A stretch of DNA of 64,000 nucleotides from contig OZ024723.1 in the NCBI GenBank assembly GCA_964016875.1, positions 10,755,343 to 10,819,342 on the forward strand, read 5' to 3'. The position numbers were made by a program, and so were the translations under genes. The notes beneath the pieces are model-generated. The model searched no databases. It had not been told where the DNA came from and saw only the letters and a list, made by a program, of their open reading frames with translations. This document shows, piece after piece, positions 34,343-46,546 of the stretch (within the stretch, counting starts at the first letter, position 1; each line of letters begins with the position of its first letter). This DNA is from Fallopia convolvulus. Taxonomy: Eukaryota > Streptophyta > Magnoliopsida > Caryophyllales > Polygonaceae.

Positions 34343-35429
34343 ATGAACTGGAATCATGACCAAGAGATGATCTTCCTCAAAATTGTTTTAGAGCTTAGTC
34401 CTCCCCTTGATGATCCACCCCCCCCCCCCCTAACTGGGTTGATGTCCACCAGCGATTCAAGGATGAGATTGGGTGTTTGTCCACGAGAATCACTACGCAA
34501 TCAAGGTATAACCACTATTATAGGCTTTGGAAGATATGGAGTCTTTTCCAACAAACGAAGGGGGTGTCATGTGGGATTTAAGTACCTGGCAAATTATTGG
34601 TCACGATGAATGGTGGGCGGGGAAATACAAAGTAAGTGCAAATTCACCTTTTAACTTAATATAAACTTGTACTCTACCCCCTCCAAAATAATACCAAGTT
34701 TACACTTCTCCTTTTGGTACAAACTTTCATCTTATTTAGCAAAAGTAATACAAGGTCATATTTAGCAAAATAATACTATGCTTTCATTTTTAAGGGTACG
34801 TGACTATATCATCTAGTTACTTGTATTCCTATTTCTTGATTGATTATGGTGGGTATTTGTGTTTAGACATGACTTGACTTGTAGAGTTAGAGAAGTTGTG
34901 GGCCTGTGACATCTTACTGCCGAGTAATGAATATTCTTCTAAAACGTATTATAAACAAATTTATAGGTTGAACCAATCATTGATGACTTCAAGTCTATTG
35001 AATCTAATGAATGATGTTTGTTTGCAAGGTCATAATTTTACCTTGCTTCTCATCTAGGGTTTACTTTGCCAAAAGTAATAGAAGAGATTTTAGTATTGGA
35101 CATTTGTTTTCATTTTTTAAGGTTTACTTTGACTTGTGTTCCATGCTGTTTTTTTTTCATCTTTTAGAATCTTAGTAGGTTTAATTTGTCTTGTGTTCCA
35201 TGCTGTTCTGTTTTCATTTTTAACTTGCAAATATCTTGTATGGTAGGAGTGCAAAGCTTACAAGTTTTTCAGAAAAAATGGCATGGATCCCTATATGAGT
35301 TCTCTTTTGAACAAAATCTTTTACTGTCAAACCATGGAAGATGAAGATGTGGAGCTTTACCTGTCTAGTGACGATGATGAGGAAGTAGGCTGTAGCAAAC
35401 AAGAGGAAGAGGAAGAGGAAGACATTTAG
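34343..35429 (+). pseudogene. Myb/SANT-like DNA-binding protein gene, two exons, frameshifted
   Basis: Exon 1 starts at ATG 34343 after a TTCTTCACAG acceptor, with MNWNHDQEMIFLKIVLEL. Further blocks are NWVDVHQRFKDEIG, YNHYYRLWKIWSLFQQTKG and WDLSTWQIIGHDEWWAGKYK, ending at a GTAAGT donor (34631). Exon 2 (35247-35429) continues in phase after TGGTAG: ECKAYKFFRKNGMDPY...YLSSDDDEEVG and an acidic Glu-rich tail. This is the pattern of the Myb/SANT-like domain (Myb_DNA-bind_3). Two frame changes are needed inside exon 1. One falls in a C homopolymer (about 34411-34430) and one in a G run (about 34559-34563), so they may be sequence errors. The gene is divergent from the CACTA transposase, with a CT-rich leader at 33.36-33.78 kb. 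It may be a host gene or CACTA cargo. Confidence 0.6.
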
Positions 35430-35614
35430 AGGATTGTGTTGGTTTTAGTGATTTTAGACTTGTAGTTTGTTTGTATGCCTTTACTTGGTTGTAGTGACAT
35501 TAGAGGATTGTGTTAAACACTTGCTTAAAGGTTATTGCGGTAAATAGTCATTACATACCCTCGAATGGGCATAAGATATTTTTAAAAAAAACAGATCAAA
35601 GTAATAAAAATCAA

Positions 35615-38170
35615 GCCTTAGGGCTTGAATCCTCTTCTGAGACAATCGTCCTAACATCTTCAAAAAGAGGGCTCGTTGGGACTTGGGAAATTAGAACAAC
35701 CAAAATTGTGGGGGAATGGATGACCTCATCAACCACTTTAAGAGCCTCGGGAGGGGCCAATTGCCAGTCGCCTATTTCATTCGCATTATCATCGGCTAGT
35801 TTAGGAACCTCAGGTGAAGTTAGTTCCTAACCACTGGTTTTGCCCACACGGACACCATTGCATAAGAAGAGTTCACATTTTCCTTCAGGCTCCTCCGTTG
35901 GCTCACCCATATGCTCGGTGTAGTTGGGCTTGAAGAAGAATATGCATGGGTCGACATGATCATATTTGTGAAAAGCTTGGCTAACCCCAATGTGCATTGC
36001 ATGGTGATACATGTCCAGATTTTGTTCAAACATTTTGTCCTTATATTCCTTAGATTAGATGTACATCATGAACACCCTCTCAACATCCTCATCGAGCTCC
36101 TTGATCCTTAGTTGGAGGTGGTGATTCTCATACTTAGCTTCACGATCGGCATGCTCTTTTTGGACCTCCATTCTTTCTCTAGCCAATTCAGAGTGCACAT
36201 CATTAGCCTCCCTCTTAACCTTCTCAACATAATGCTTAAGCCCCTCATTTTTGCACTTGCAGAAAAGAAGTTTGGGTTTTTAACTTACTACTTTCTTGCT
36301 CAAGGAACAAAATTTTCTCTTTATCATCCTAGTGCATTGCGTGATGGAGGTCAAGGTCCTTGTGCACTGACCTAATGTAGGAAATGTTGAAGTGGGAAAA
36401 GAAATAAGCCTACAAAAGAAATGGTGCGTTTAAAGAGACAAACGACACCACAAAGGAAAAAGAGAGATGTTTCGAAAGTGTGAGTTCACTTACCATCTCC
36501 ATATATCGACGGGACTGTACGCCAACCTCCTCAACTTCAAGCTTTTTGGACCACCTTTCTCCTCGTGGTAAGGCGGAGCCATGTAGTACTTGCAAGTCTC
36601 ATGAGAAGGCCTCGGGCATCTAAAGTCGATTCTTCGAAGCGACACCGAAACCATGAGATCTTGATCCTCTACCCTAGTTGTTGTTTTGAGATCGACGGAG
36701 CAACGACCTCCTACTCTTTCCTACTTCACGCTCATGACTTTCTGCTTCTTGTTTTTGGAAGCGGAAGAGGCAGAAGTTTTCCTTTGGTGCTATCGGTCAT
36801 GGCTTTTGAAGAAGCGATTTTGGGAGGCGCAATGGACGCGCTACATTTAGAAGGGGCCTTAAGAATCCTTCTTTACCATTGCTTGCTCAATGACACCTAC
36901 ACTCTTCTTTTCCCACTACCACTAAGGACGCTCTTCTTCGCCAGCATCACAACCATTTGAGTCACATTCATCTTTGAAAAAAATAAAGAAAATGAATGAA
37001 AACAAAAAAATAAGAAAACGATAAGAGAACGCGTAGATTGGTAAAGATGCGAATACTCCGATACGCCCTTAACTTGGGGAAATAAAGACCGAGACGAGCA
37101 CGCTCCAAACTCTCCTAGGTGAGGAACTCTTCATGCGGCCTCGTGACGTCCCCCTTGAAGGACTGTTTGGCCTTCACTACTTCTTTATGGGGCGCTTTCC
37201 CAACCCTTTGGTATAGGCTCAACAACACTAGGAAGTTGAATAAATCATCCTGAATATCACGAACATAAAACCACTTCTCCCTCTAGTTTCAAACATTGGA
37301 GGGTGCGGTAGCCAGACTCGTCCCAAGTTTGCTCAGACTCGCGAAGTAACCCACCTCCTATGCGATGACAAGAGCCTACATATGCTCCATATTTGGTTCC
37401 TCGGATAACTACAAGCTTTGTAGCGCGAATGTGTAGAGATTTCTCCACGCATTAGGCGAGAGTTGAGTAGGACACAAGTTGAGGAGCCATAAATACTCGA
37501 CAACAAACACAAGGAGTAGGAGCCTGAAACTAGCCACCAGGCTTTCATGGTACATGACCAAGAAATGGTCGTAACAACCCATAGATTTGCCTGCACCATT
37601 GAGAAGTGCGAGTTCCACACCCTCGGGCCAAGGGTAGTAGACCGAAATCTCTGCCAATTGGGCAAAAACTCATAACCATTCTTGAGCCACGCTTTAGAAA
37701 CCAATTCCTCACAAGATCATCTACAATGGGAAACCTCACCGGAGACATGTGAGGAACGGTCGAAATGTAGTTATCGATGTAACGATCATAGAAGCTCTGT
37801 TATAACTCGAAGAAGTCTTGGCTTGAAAAACCAGGGGGCTTTTCATCCTAAACTAATTCAGATGCGAACACTTCCCCCAAAGAAATTATGGTATGATCCA
37901 TAGGGTTGAGATTTGAATAAAATTTAGAAAATGCGGGGGAGGATAGATCGTTGGTGGAAAGAAAAGGAAAAGAAAGAGACTCATTATGGGAGTCGCTAGA
38001 ATTACTCCTAGGAAGGATAAGGCTCGAAGAAGACGCGTAGACATATCCCAATCCTTGATGACCACCCCGTGTGATACATGATATGGATAGCTCTTGTCTG
38101 ACATGTGACAATAAAATCCAAGGCATGGAAAAGAAGAGAAAATAAGAAAAAGAAAAAAAAACAAGAACAC
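35615..38170 (-). pseudogene. Antisense ORF of copy B (putative gypsy-type transposon domain), decayed
   Basis: Readable blocks, right to left, are SSPAFSKFYSNLNP (about 37930), PVRFPIVDDLVRNW (about 37730), PWPEGVELALLNGAG (about 37620), LWLLNLCPTQLSPNAWRNLYTF (about 37460; the SPNAWR block is typical of PF04195), AYVGSCHRIGGGLLRESEQTW (about 37340), DHVDPCIFFFKPNYTEHMGE and EEPEGKCELFL (35828-36033). An acidic C-terminus ends near 35617. Stops and frameshifts are scattered through it. It is the full-length relative of the 236-codon frame at 8041-8751. Its function is unknown; the strand is opposite to the element's LTR promoter. Confidence 0.65.
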
Positions 38171-39039
38171 ACATTAGAGAGAAAGAATGAAAAAAACAAA
38201 GAGCGTGATGTATAAACGGCTTGGGTGATTCCGCTCCAACTCTCGAGGAAAAAAACAACTTCCAGAAAAAGGATTAAATAAAAATGGATAAAAAACAGAG
38301 AATGTAAGATCAAGGAGTGTAAACTAATTAATTTTTCTTAAGAAAACCCCGAAGAGAGAAAAAGAATGCTTCATTGGCACAACCGCCCCACGATGGCAGG
38401 CAACATAAACCCAACTTTGGCCCTGCCTCATGCATGGCAGAGGCCGACCAACGAACCAATCACGGTGGCGTAAACCCATAAAAATCCCCCTCGGAAGAGA
38501 AACCCATAAAATCCCACAGTAAATAACGGTGGAAAACTAAAAAGAAAGTGGAATCCCGCACGAAAGCTTAACTCGCAAGAACTCAACGATGAACAACAAC
38601 GATTGCCTCCCTCCCCCACGGTGGCGAGAAGTCAGAATGCCTTAGAAAGAGAACAAGGCAAACACAATAAAAAACAAGGAAAAGAGAAAGCATAAAGCGA
38701 GGAAGAAGAATGAAACTTACTTGGTATTTCGAGGGTAAGAAGATGGAAAAGTCCTAAAGCGATGAGATGAGAACAAAAACCGTCAATGAACGAAGAGGTG
38801 TGTCGGTGCAAATTCAAAACAACAAAAAATTAAGCGAGTGATAGAACGATGAGAGAATAATGGGGAATACCACATATGACTCCTTTTTTAAGCTTCCTTG
38901 TTAGACCAACGCGCAAAAGACAAGGCCCAATAAGCAAAGTCAGTCCAAAACCCAAGACCAATCAACGACTAATGATACTCCTAAAAACCCACACGCCACA
39001 AAAACATACAAATACTAGATGCTTCCTACCCACGGATAC

Positions 39040-39946
39040 TGATGTGATTTCATCGACATCCGATCCAACAAGGGAGCACACGACGGAACACTTGGAGGAG
39101 TCACGGTCTACCTTAGACGCGCATGGCGCGCCCTTGCATGGAGACGATGGTGGCTCACCCTTGCCTTCCGGTTTTGATGGAGCCAAGTCTCAAGGAACTA
39201 TACCACCTTATCTAGGTCGTATTACGTGATCCCGAGCTAAGTCCATTCTATGTCAAGTACAAGAGGAGCTCATGGGGTGTAGCTTTCCGAGAGCGTGCAT
39301 TGAAGATGGATGGAGTTTTATTGTGATTCACGGTTCTAAGTGACAATTCTACGGTTAAGGACACTTTATAAGTTTTCGGGATTTCGGGTTAATTTATGTA
39401 ATTTCCTTAAGTGAGGGGGTTGATTTTGTAAGGCTTTGTGTTAGGTTTAAGGTCGGCCTCCTCCTCCTCATTCTCGAGATTGGACGAAACATTGTTGCTT
39501 ACTTTCCCTTGCAATTTCAATTCAAGTTCTTGTTCTTGTATTTCGTTCGTTCAATTCTCGTTGTTCAAGTTATTGGTGAGTAATATCCGACAATTCGGGC
39601 ATCTTAGTTTGTTTGAGAGCTTGATGAGTCATATCCAAGTTTTCAAGCATCCATATCCCCTTGTTCTCTCCATTTCGAACCATCATCCATCTCGGTAGTT
39701 TCTGCACCACCTCAGTAAAATCGACATAACTTTCAATCCACTCATCATCTTGCTCTTATATTTTGAGGACTTCAACTAGACTCATGGATCTAACTTCTCG
39801 ATTTGGAATCACTCAACTCCAAGTTTGGACAAGAAAGATCCAGCCAGTTGAAGACGGGTCAGTTGTGTGGTGTTTGTTGTTGGAATTCCTTGGATTCTCG
39901 TGGCGATCTTTTTGCACCATCATCTACACCATCGATCCTCTCATCA
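39040..39946 (+). repeat. gypsy 5' LTR (907 bp)
   Basis: Begins TGATGTGATTTCATCG, ends CGATCCTCTCATCA, followed by AG and the primer site. Its first 304 bp still show the protein-coding pattern of the 3' LTR copy, but with a TGA where the 3' LTR has CGA (39226). Confidence 0.95.
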
Positions 39947-39948
39947 AG

Positions 39949-39962
39949 TGGTATCAGAGCCA
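39949..39962 (+). promoter_or_regulatory. Primer-binding site (initiator Met-tRNA)
   Basis: TGGTATCAGAGCCA, two bases after the 5' LTR. It matches the widely used plant retroelement primer site for the 3' end of initiator methionine tRNA. Confidence 0.9.
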
Positions 39963-40448
39963 CGCGAAGGTATCGCCATCTAAATCTTGTTCCGCCCTTG
40001 AATTTCCACTTGTTGCAAGTTTAGGGTTTGAACTCCTTAGGGCTGCGTTGTTGTTGTTATTTGCGGCCATCATCGAATTGTTGTTTTGTGTTGTGGTCGT
40101 TTCTTTGTCTTGATCTTGTTGTTGTCTTGGCCGAGTGGGTGCTCAGCCATGGCTGCAAACCATGCTCAAAAAACGTCCCAATAGAACACCAAGGAGTTTT
40201 CAAAAGTTGGTAGTTGAAAGGGTGCATTTGTTGCTTGATTAAAGCCTTCCTTTAGTGCTTGAATTGAATTGATCTTTGCTGAATTTTGCTGAGTGGAAAA
40301 ACGTGGGTTGGAGGCCAAAAACCAGCCTTGTTGTCGTGTTCATTACATGCTTGTGTCGGTTACGGTGCTAGGATATGGGAACGACACCAAGACGAGACAT
40401 CTTGTGTTGTTGTTTAAGTTTCTTGAACTCTCTTGTTGAATAATCAGA

Positions 40449-40632
40449 AAAACCTTGCCGGCGGCGTAAAGCTAATAAGGGGCCAGGCATAGAAAGAAAG
40501 ATTAAAGACTAGAAAAACCTCGCCCGGCGGCGTAAAGCTAATAAGGGGCCGGGCACTGAAAGAGTAGTCATCTTGTAGTGCCTAGCAAAGGCCTACAAAA
40601 GTCGTCTTCTAGTAGTGCCTAGCAAAGGCGTA
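40449..40632. repeat. Small tandem duplications in the gypsy leader
   Basis: A GGCGGCGTAAAGCTAATAAGG block occurs twice about 60 bp apart, and a TAGTGCCTAGCAAAGGC block twice about 40 bp apart, both inside the 0.9-kb untranslated leader between primer site and gag. Confidence 0.85.
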
Positions 40633-40861
40633 CCCGAAAACAAAAAAAAATTTAATTAATTAATTTCGTAATACTTGGTGTTGAGTCTTGGTGGTTTAGT
40701 AGCTTCCTAGCATTGTTTTCCTAAGCAAGTGTGTGGTGAATTCTCTCTTTGTTGCCTTTGTTGTTTTTGCCTACTTGCAACTTGTCGGATTTTCATCTCG
40801 GGCAAGTCTTGGTGATTAATTCGTGTGACCTCTATACCTTGATCTTTGCCTTGTTTTTACA

Positions 40862-43800
40862 ATGAAAAGTGTAGGTGATGACAAGAATAAGGAACAAGTT
40901 GAGGAGACGTCCACTAGTTCGGTGGCTGCCATGTTGCAAACCATGCAACAATCCTTGCAACAATCCATTGAGGCTTTGGGAACAAGGTTGACTGATTTGG
41001 AGAGCCAAGTGCGCGGCCAAGATGATAGAGCACGGATGTCTCAAACGGGGGCTCTACCAAGTGTGCTACAAAGCGCTAACCAAGTGGAGTCGTTACACGA
41101 GGAGGCCTCTACTTCTTACTTGCCAAACTCGGAGGCGCAAGCATCCATCGGTGTGAGCACCTCCATGGGGATTATGCCTCCTTACATTCCTCCGACTAGC
41201 TTCCACAATCCACACTTTGTGGCCAATTCCGGGGTAAGGCCTTCATTTGCTACATTTCCTAATAATATTCCTATTAGTGCTACTAACTTTTCAGGATATG
41301 GAGCGCCGAGCTATCAAGAGGCCAATGCTGCAACGGCCATTCAACCCCCACCTATCTTGCATCTACCAAGGCATGGCCAACCTCCTAGGGGGGCGGCCAA
41401 TGTTGGTGTCGGGCAGCCTTGGTATGGCGCGCCGGTGCATCAAGAAGAGCGGCCCCGAGATCCCCATTACGACATCAAGCTGAATGTGCCGACGTTTTCG
41501 GGAACTTCCGACGCCGATGCATGCCTTGATTGGCTTTCCAAGGTGGATTCAATCTTTGACTTCTATGGCTATGATGATGCGAGGCGAGTGGCCATGGCGG
41601 CCATACATTTTACCGACTTTGCTTACCAATGGTGGCTCGAGGACAAGGCTTTGAGGAGAGCGCGTCAGATGCCTCAACTTAACACATGGCAAGATCTAAG
41701 AGAGGCCTTATAGGAGAGGTTCGTGCCTCAAGATTACACGGAGCGCATCCATGCAAAGTTGGAGCAAGTGCGTCAAGGAAACCGGACTCCCGATGAGTTC
41801 TACAATGAGCTGCATATGCTCAGCTTCCGTTCCCGAGTACAATTTCCCGACGGGTATGTCATCTCTAAATTTGTCAATGGGTTAAATTTGGAACTAAAAA
41901 ATGTTGTGAGTATGCAGCATTTTAGTAGGGGTACCGACATTGAGCAAGTGCTTCATTACACCAACCATATCTACAAGCAACTTGCTCAACGGCATTCGAG
42001 TTCAACCACTTCTCGAACGTGACAGCCTTCATCCACGGCTCCTAAGGCACCACCAACTCAGTTTAGGAAGCCGGAAATGAGGAAGGACTCGACTCCTCAA
42101 CCGAGGAAAGAGTTTCCCCCACGTCCTTGGCAAGAAGGCGGAGTAAAGGCGAGCGACGTGAAGTGTTTCAAGTGCCTTGGCCATGGGCACTATGCTCGGG
42201 ATTGTCCCAACGAACGGAAGGTTCTCCTTAACTCCCAAGGGGAGTACGAGTATGAGGTAGAAGGGGTTGCGGAAGAGGAAGAAGAGAGCCCTGAGGTTGA
42301 GGAAGACGAGCTCCACGTCACCGCTGAGGATGGAGAGTGCTTCGTGGTCCAACAGACGCTTTTCATGACGGAGAACACCACCACACCTAGCCAACGGGAG
42401 GTTATCTTTCACACTCGATGCAAAATTATGGATAAGGTATGTAGTGTGATTATCGATAGCGGATCTTGTTGTAACAATATTAGTCAAGAGGTAGTGGATC
42501 GCTTTTCCTTGAAAACTACTTGCCATCCTTTACCTTATCCTCTATGTTGGTTGAATTCTAACGCCCCGATCCAAGTCAAGGAAAGGGCTCGTGTTTGCTT
42601 TTCTATAGGATCTTACAAGGATGAGGTGGAGTGTGATGTGGTGCCGATGATCGCTTGTCATCTCCTTTTGGGGCGCCCTTGGCAATATGACAAGGGAGCT
42701 ATTCATGATGGCGTCTCCAACGAGTATCATTTTCAAATGGAGGGAAAGAAGGTGACGTTGCATCCGATGAAACCCCCATGAAATCATGTTGGACCACGCA
42801 GCGAAGGAGCAAAGGAAGAAGCATGTACTTCGAGAGGGAAAGAAGGACAAGAAGCTAGCTTTAGGCGGCCCTTCTACGCCCTTGCTTTTGGCCAAACCGA
42901 AGGAGATTCTTCATACTTTCAAGGGAAGTGGCGTTTGTCTTTTACTTGTTTTTCAAGAATCTTACTTATCTTCCCAAGAATTAGTTGATCTTCTTCCTTC
43001 TATATCTACTCTTTTGCAGGACTTTGAGGAGCTTTTCAAAGAAGAGGTGCCACCGGGACTACCACCACTTAGAGGAATCGAGCACCAAATCGACTTTGTC
43101 CCCGGTGCCACTCTACCGAACCGTCCAGCCTATCGAGCCAATCCAGAGGAAACTAAGGAGCTTCAAAGGCAAGTTCAAGAGCTCCTTGATAAGGGCTATG
43201 TGCGTGAGAGCCTCAGCCCATGTGTCGTGCCCGTCATTCTTGTGCCTAAGAAGGACGGCACATGGAGGATGTGCGTTGATTGTCGGGCGATCAACAATAT
43301 TACGATCAAGTATCGCCATCCGATTCCGAGGCTCGAGGATATGCTTGATGAGCTTCATGGGGTGAGTCTCTTCTCCAAAATTGATCTCAAGAGCGGATAT
43401 CATCAAATAAGGATGAAGGAGGGAGATGAATGGAAGACGACGTTCAAAACCAAGCAAGGCCTATATGAGTGGTTGGTTATGCCCCTCGGATTAACCAACG
43501 CTCCGAGCACTTTCATGCGCTTGATGAACCACGTCCTCCACCCTTTTATTGGTAAGTTTGTGGTTGTATACTTTGATGATATTTTAATTTATAGCCACGA
43601 TTTATCATCCCATGTCGAGCACCTTAAGCAAGTGCTTGAAGCTTTGAAACGGGAACGCCTATTTGCTAACTTCAAGAAGTGTCACTTTTGTTCGGATCAC
43701 GTGGTATTTCTTGGTTTTGTTGTGAGTAGGAATGGACTTCAAGTGGATGAAGAGAAGGTGAAGGCGATTCAAGAATGGAAAACACCGACAACTATGACAC

Positions 43801-45943
43801 AAGTCCGGAGTTTCCTTGGACTAGCCGGTTTGTTCGTGATTTTAGCACCTTGGTTGCGCCTTTGACCTTACTCACCAAGAAAAATGTTCCATTTATGTGG
43901 GGAGAGGCGCAAGAAGAGGCTTTTGCAGCCCTTAAGGCTAAGTTGACACAAGCGCCGTTGTTAGCTCTTCCTGATTTTAGCAAGATGTTTGAGATCGAGT
44001 GTGATGCGTCGGGAATCGGGCTCGGTGGTGTGCTTATGCAAGAGGGACGGCCTATAGCCTATTATAGTGAGAAGCTTGGAGGTGCCGAGCTCAAGTACCC
44101 CACGTACGACAAAGAGCTACTTGCTCTTGTTCGAGTGCTAAGGGCGTGGGAGCACTATCTCTTGCCTCGAGAGTTTGTTATCCATTCCGATCACGAGGCG
44201 TTGAAGTACTTGAGAGGGCAAGCAAAACTAAATCGGAGGCATGCCAAATGGGTTGAGTTCATTGAATCCTTTCCCTATGTCATCAAGCATAAGAAGGGCA
44301 AGGACAACGTCGTCGCTGACGTGTTGTCCCGGAGGTACGCTCTTTTATCCTTACTAGATGCTCGATTGCTTGGATTTTCTTTCATGAAGGAGTTGTATGC
44401 TCATGATTCTGATTTTGGTGACATTTTTCATGCTTGTTTGAAGGGGGGATTCGGGATCAATTTTATTTGCATGAGGGTTTTCTTTTTAAGGGAACTCGCT
44501 TGTGTGTGCCTAGTGGTTCGGTTAGGCGATTGCTTGTCCAAGAGGCCCATGGTGGAGCCTCATGGGACATTTTGGTGTGATGAAAACTTTGCATATGCTT
44601 AGGGAGAATTTCTATTGGCCTCACATGCTTAGGTCGGTAGAGAACTTTTGTGCTTCATGTGCTACTTGTGTGCGTGCAAAGTCTAAAGTGCACCCTCACG
44701 GTTTGTATACTCCTTTTCCTATTCCTAGTGCCCGATGGGAGGATATTTCTATGGACTTTGTTTTGGGGTTGCCTAGGAAAAAAGGGGTAAGGACTCTATT
44801 TTTGTGGTGGTAGATATATTTTCTAAGATGGCACATTTTATTGCTTGCCACAAAACCGATGATGTTGTTAATGTTGCCACTTTGTTCTTTGATAATGTGG
44901 TTCGGTTGCATGGGGTCCCTAAATCTATTGTTTCTGACCGTGATGTTAAATTTATAAGTTTCTTTTGGAAGACTCTTTGGTCCAAGCTTGGAACCAAGCT
45001 CTTATTCTCTACTACTTGCCACCCGCAAACGGATGGGCAAACCGAGGTCATTAATCGTACCCTTGGTGCCTTGTTGCGTTCTATTTTGAAAACTAACTTG
45101 CGCAGGTGGGAAAAGTGTCTTCCTTTCATTGAGTTTGCTTATAATAGGTCCGTTCATTCCGCTACAATGAAGACGCCTTTTGAGGTGGTGTATGGGCGCA
45201 ATCCCGCTACACCGCTTGATCTAGCGCCTTATGCTATGTCTGAGCGAGAGAGTCGTGAGGGACGGGACCAAGCTGAGTATATTAAGCAGCTTCATGAGGA
45301 TATTCTCCTTCAATTGGAAAGGCGAACTTTGCAATACAAGCGCCAAGCTGATAAAGGGCGCAAGGAGCTGATTTTTGAACCCGACGACGTTGTTTGGGTT
45401 CATTTGAGGAAGGAGAGGTTTCCTACCCTTCGAAATTCTAAGCTCAAGCCACGTGGAGATGGACCCTTCCAAGTGTTAGAGCGCATCAACGACAATGCTT
45501 ACAAGCTTGACCTTCCTCCGAATTATGGCGTCCATGAGGTATTCAACGTATCCGATCTTGTTCCGTATCTTTCTAACGATGATGTTGATTATGAGCAGAA
45601 TCTAGGTTCGAGGACGAACCCTTTTCAAGGGGAGGAGGATGATGTGATTCCATCGACATCCGATCCAACAAGGGAGCACACGACAGAACACTTGGAGGAG
45701 CCACGGTCTACCTTAGATGCGCATGGCGCGCCCTTGCATGGGGACGATGGTGGCGTGCCCTTGCCTTCCGGTTTTGATGGTGCCAAGTCTCAAGGAACTA
45801 CACCACCTTATCTAGGTCGTATTACGCGATCCCAAGCTAAGGCCATTCTATGTCAAGTACAAGAGGAGCTCATGGGGTGTAGCTCTCCGAGAGCGTGCAT
45901 TGAAGATGGATGGAGTTTTATTGTGCTTCACGGTTCTAAGTGA
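40862..45943 (+). pseudogene. gypsy gag-pol polyprotein, disabled
   Basis: The gag start at 40862 (MKSVGDDKNKEQ) is followed by a gag core (LDWLSKVDSIFDFYGY, AYQWWLED) and, after an in-frame TAG at 41711, RIHAKLEQVRQGNRTPDEFY. A TGA at 42020 precedes the zinc knuckle CFKCLGHGHYARDC (about 42163-42207). The protease motif IDSGS lies near 42455. A frameshift near 42780 leads into RT with PVILVPKKDGTWRMCVDCRAIN and YFDDILIYS (43568 on). A deletion with frameshift near 43830 precedes RNase H (ECDASGIGLGG). Two more shifts (about 44460, 44790) precede integrase (CASCATCVRAKSK, STTCHPQTDGQTEVINRTL, NVSDLVPYL). The last about 100 codons, to the TGA at 45941, lie inside the 3' LTR. No chromodomain is evident. 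It is non-functional without a helper. Confidence 0.9.
45627..45639 (+). promoter_or_regulatory. Polypurine tract of the gypsy element
   Basis: AAGGGGAGGAGGA directly abuts the TGATGTG start of the 3' LTR and lies within the coding frame (translated as part of FQGEEDD). Confidence 0.9.
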
Positions 45944-46546
45944 CAATTCTACGGTTAAGGACACTTTATAAGTTTTCGGGATTTCGGGTTAATTTATGTA
46001 ATTTCCTGAAGTGAGGGGGTTGATTTTGTAAGGCTTTGTGTTAGGTTTAAGGTCGGCCTCCTCCTCCTCATTCTCGAGATTGGACGAAACATTGTTGCTT
46101 ACTTTCCCTTGCAATTTCAATTCAAGTTCTTGTTCTTGTATTTCGTTCGTTCAATTCTCATTGTTCAAGTTATTGGTGAGTAATATCCGACAATTCGGGC
46201 ATCTTAGTTTGTTTGAGAGCTTGATGAGTCATATCCAAGTTTTCAAGCATCCATATCCCCTTGTTCTCTCCATTTCGAACCATCATCCATCTCGGTAGTT
46301 TCTGCACCACCTCAGTAAAATCGACATAACTTTCAATCCACTCATCATTTTGCTCTTATATTTTGAGGACTTCAACTAGACTCATGGATCTAACTTCTCG
46401 ATTTTGAATCACTCAACTCCGAGTTTGGACAAGAAAGATCCAGCCAGTTGAAGACGGGTCAGTTGCGTGGTGTTTGTTGTTGGAATTCCTTGGATTCTCG
46501 TGGCGATCTCTTTGCACCATCATCTACACCATCGATCCTCTCATCA
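45640..46546 (+). repeat. gypsy 3' LTR (907 bp)
   Basis: Same length and ends as the 5' LTR. Its first 304 bp encode the C-terminal tail of the polyprotein (ITRSQAK and on to VLHGSK, stop at 45941). It is followed by the target duplication gatac. Confidence 0.95.

Larger units (their letters stand above)
39040..46546 (+). mobile_element. Complete Ty3/gypsy LTR retrotransposon (7.5 kb), nested
   Basis: Two 907-bp LTRs, TGATGTGATT...CTCTCATCA, share an identical length and about 22 differences by eye (2.4%). The 5-bp target duplication gatac is at 39035-39039 and 46547-46551. A primer site complementary to initiator Met-tRNA (TGGTATCAGAGCCA) and a polypurine tract (AAGGGGAGGAGGA) are in the expected places. 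Internal order is gag, protease, RT, RNase H, integrase. It is inserted in the LTR of the Tat-like copy B. Using a grass-derived rate of about 1.3e-8 per site per year, the divergence would mean roughly one million years; that rate is an assumption. Confidence 0.95.

Noticed and set aside
42029..42526. 165-codon minus-strand frame
   Set aside because: Shadow of gypsy gag/protease; the plus strand has the zinc knuckle and protease motifs.
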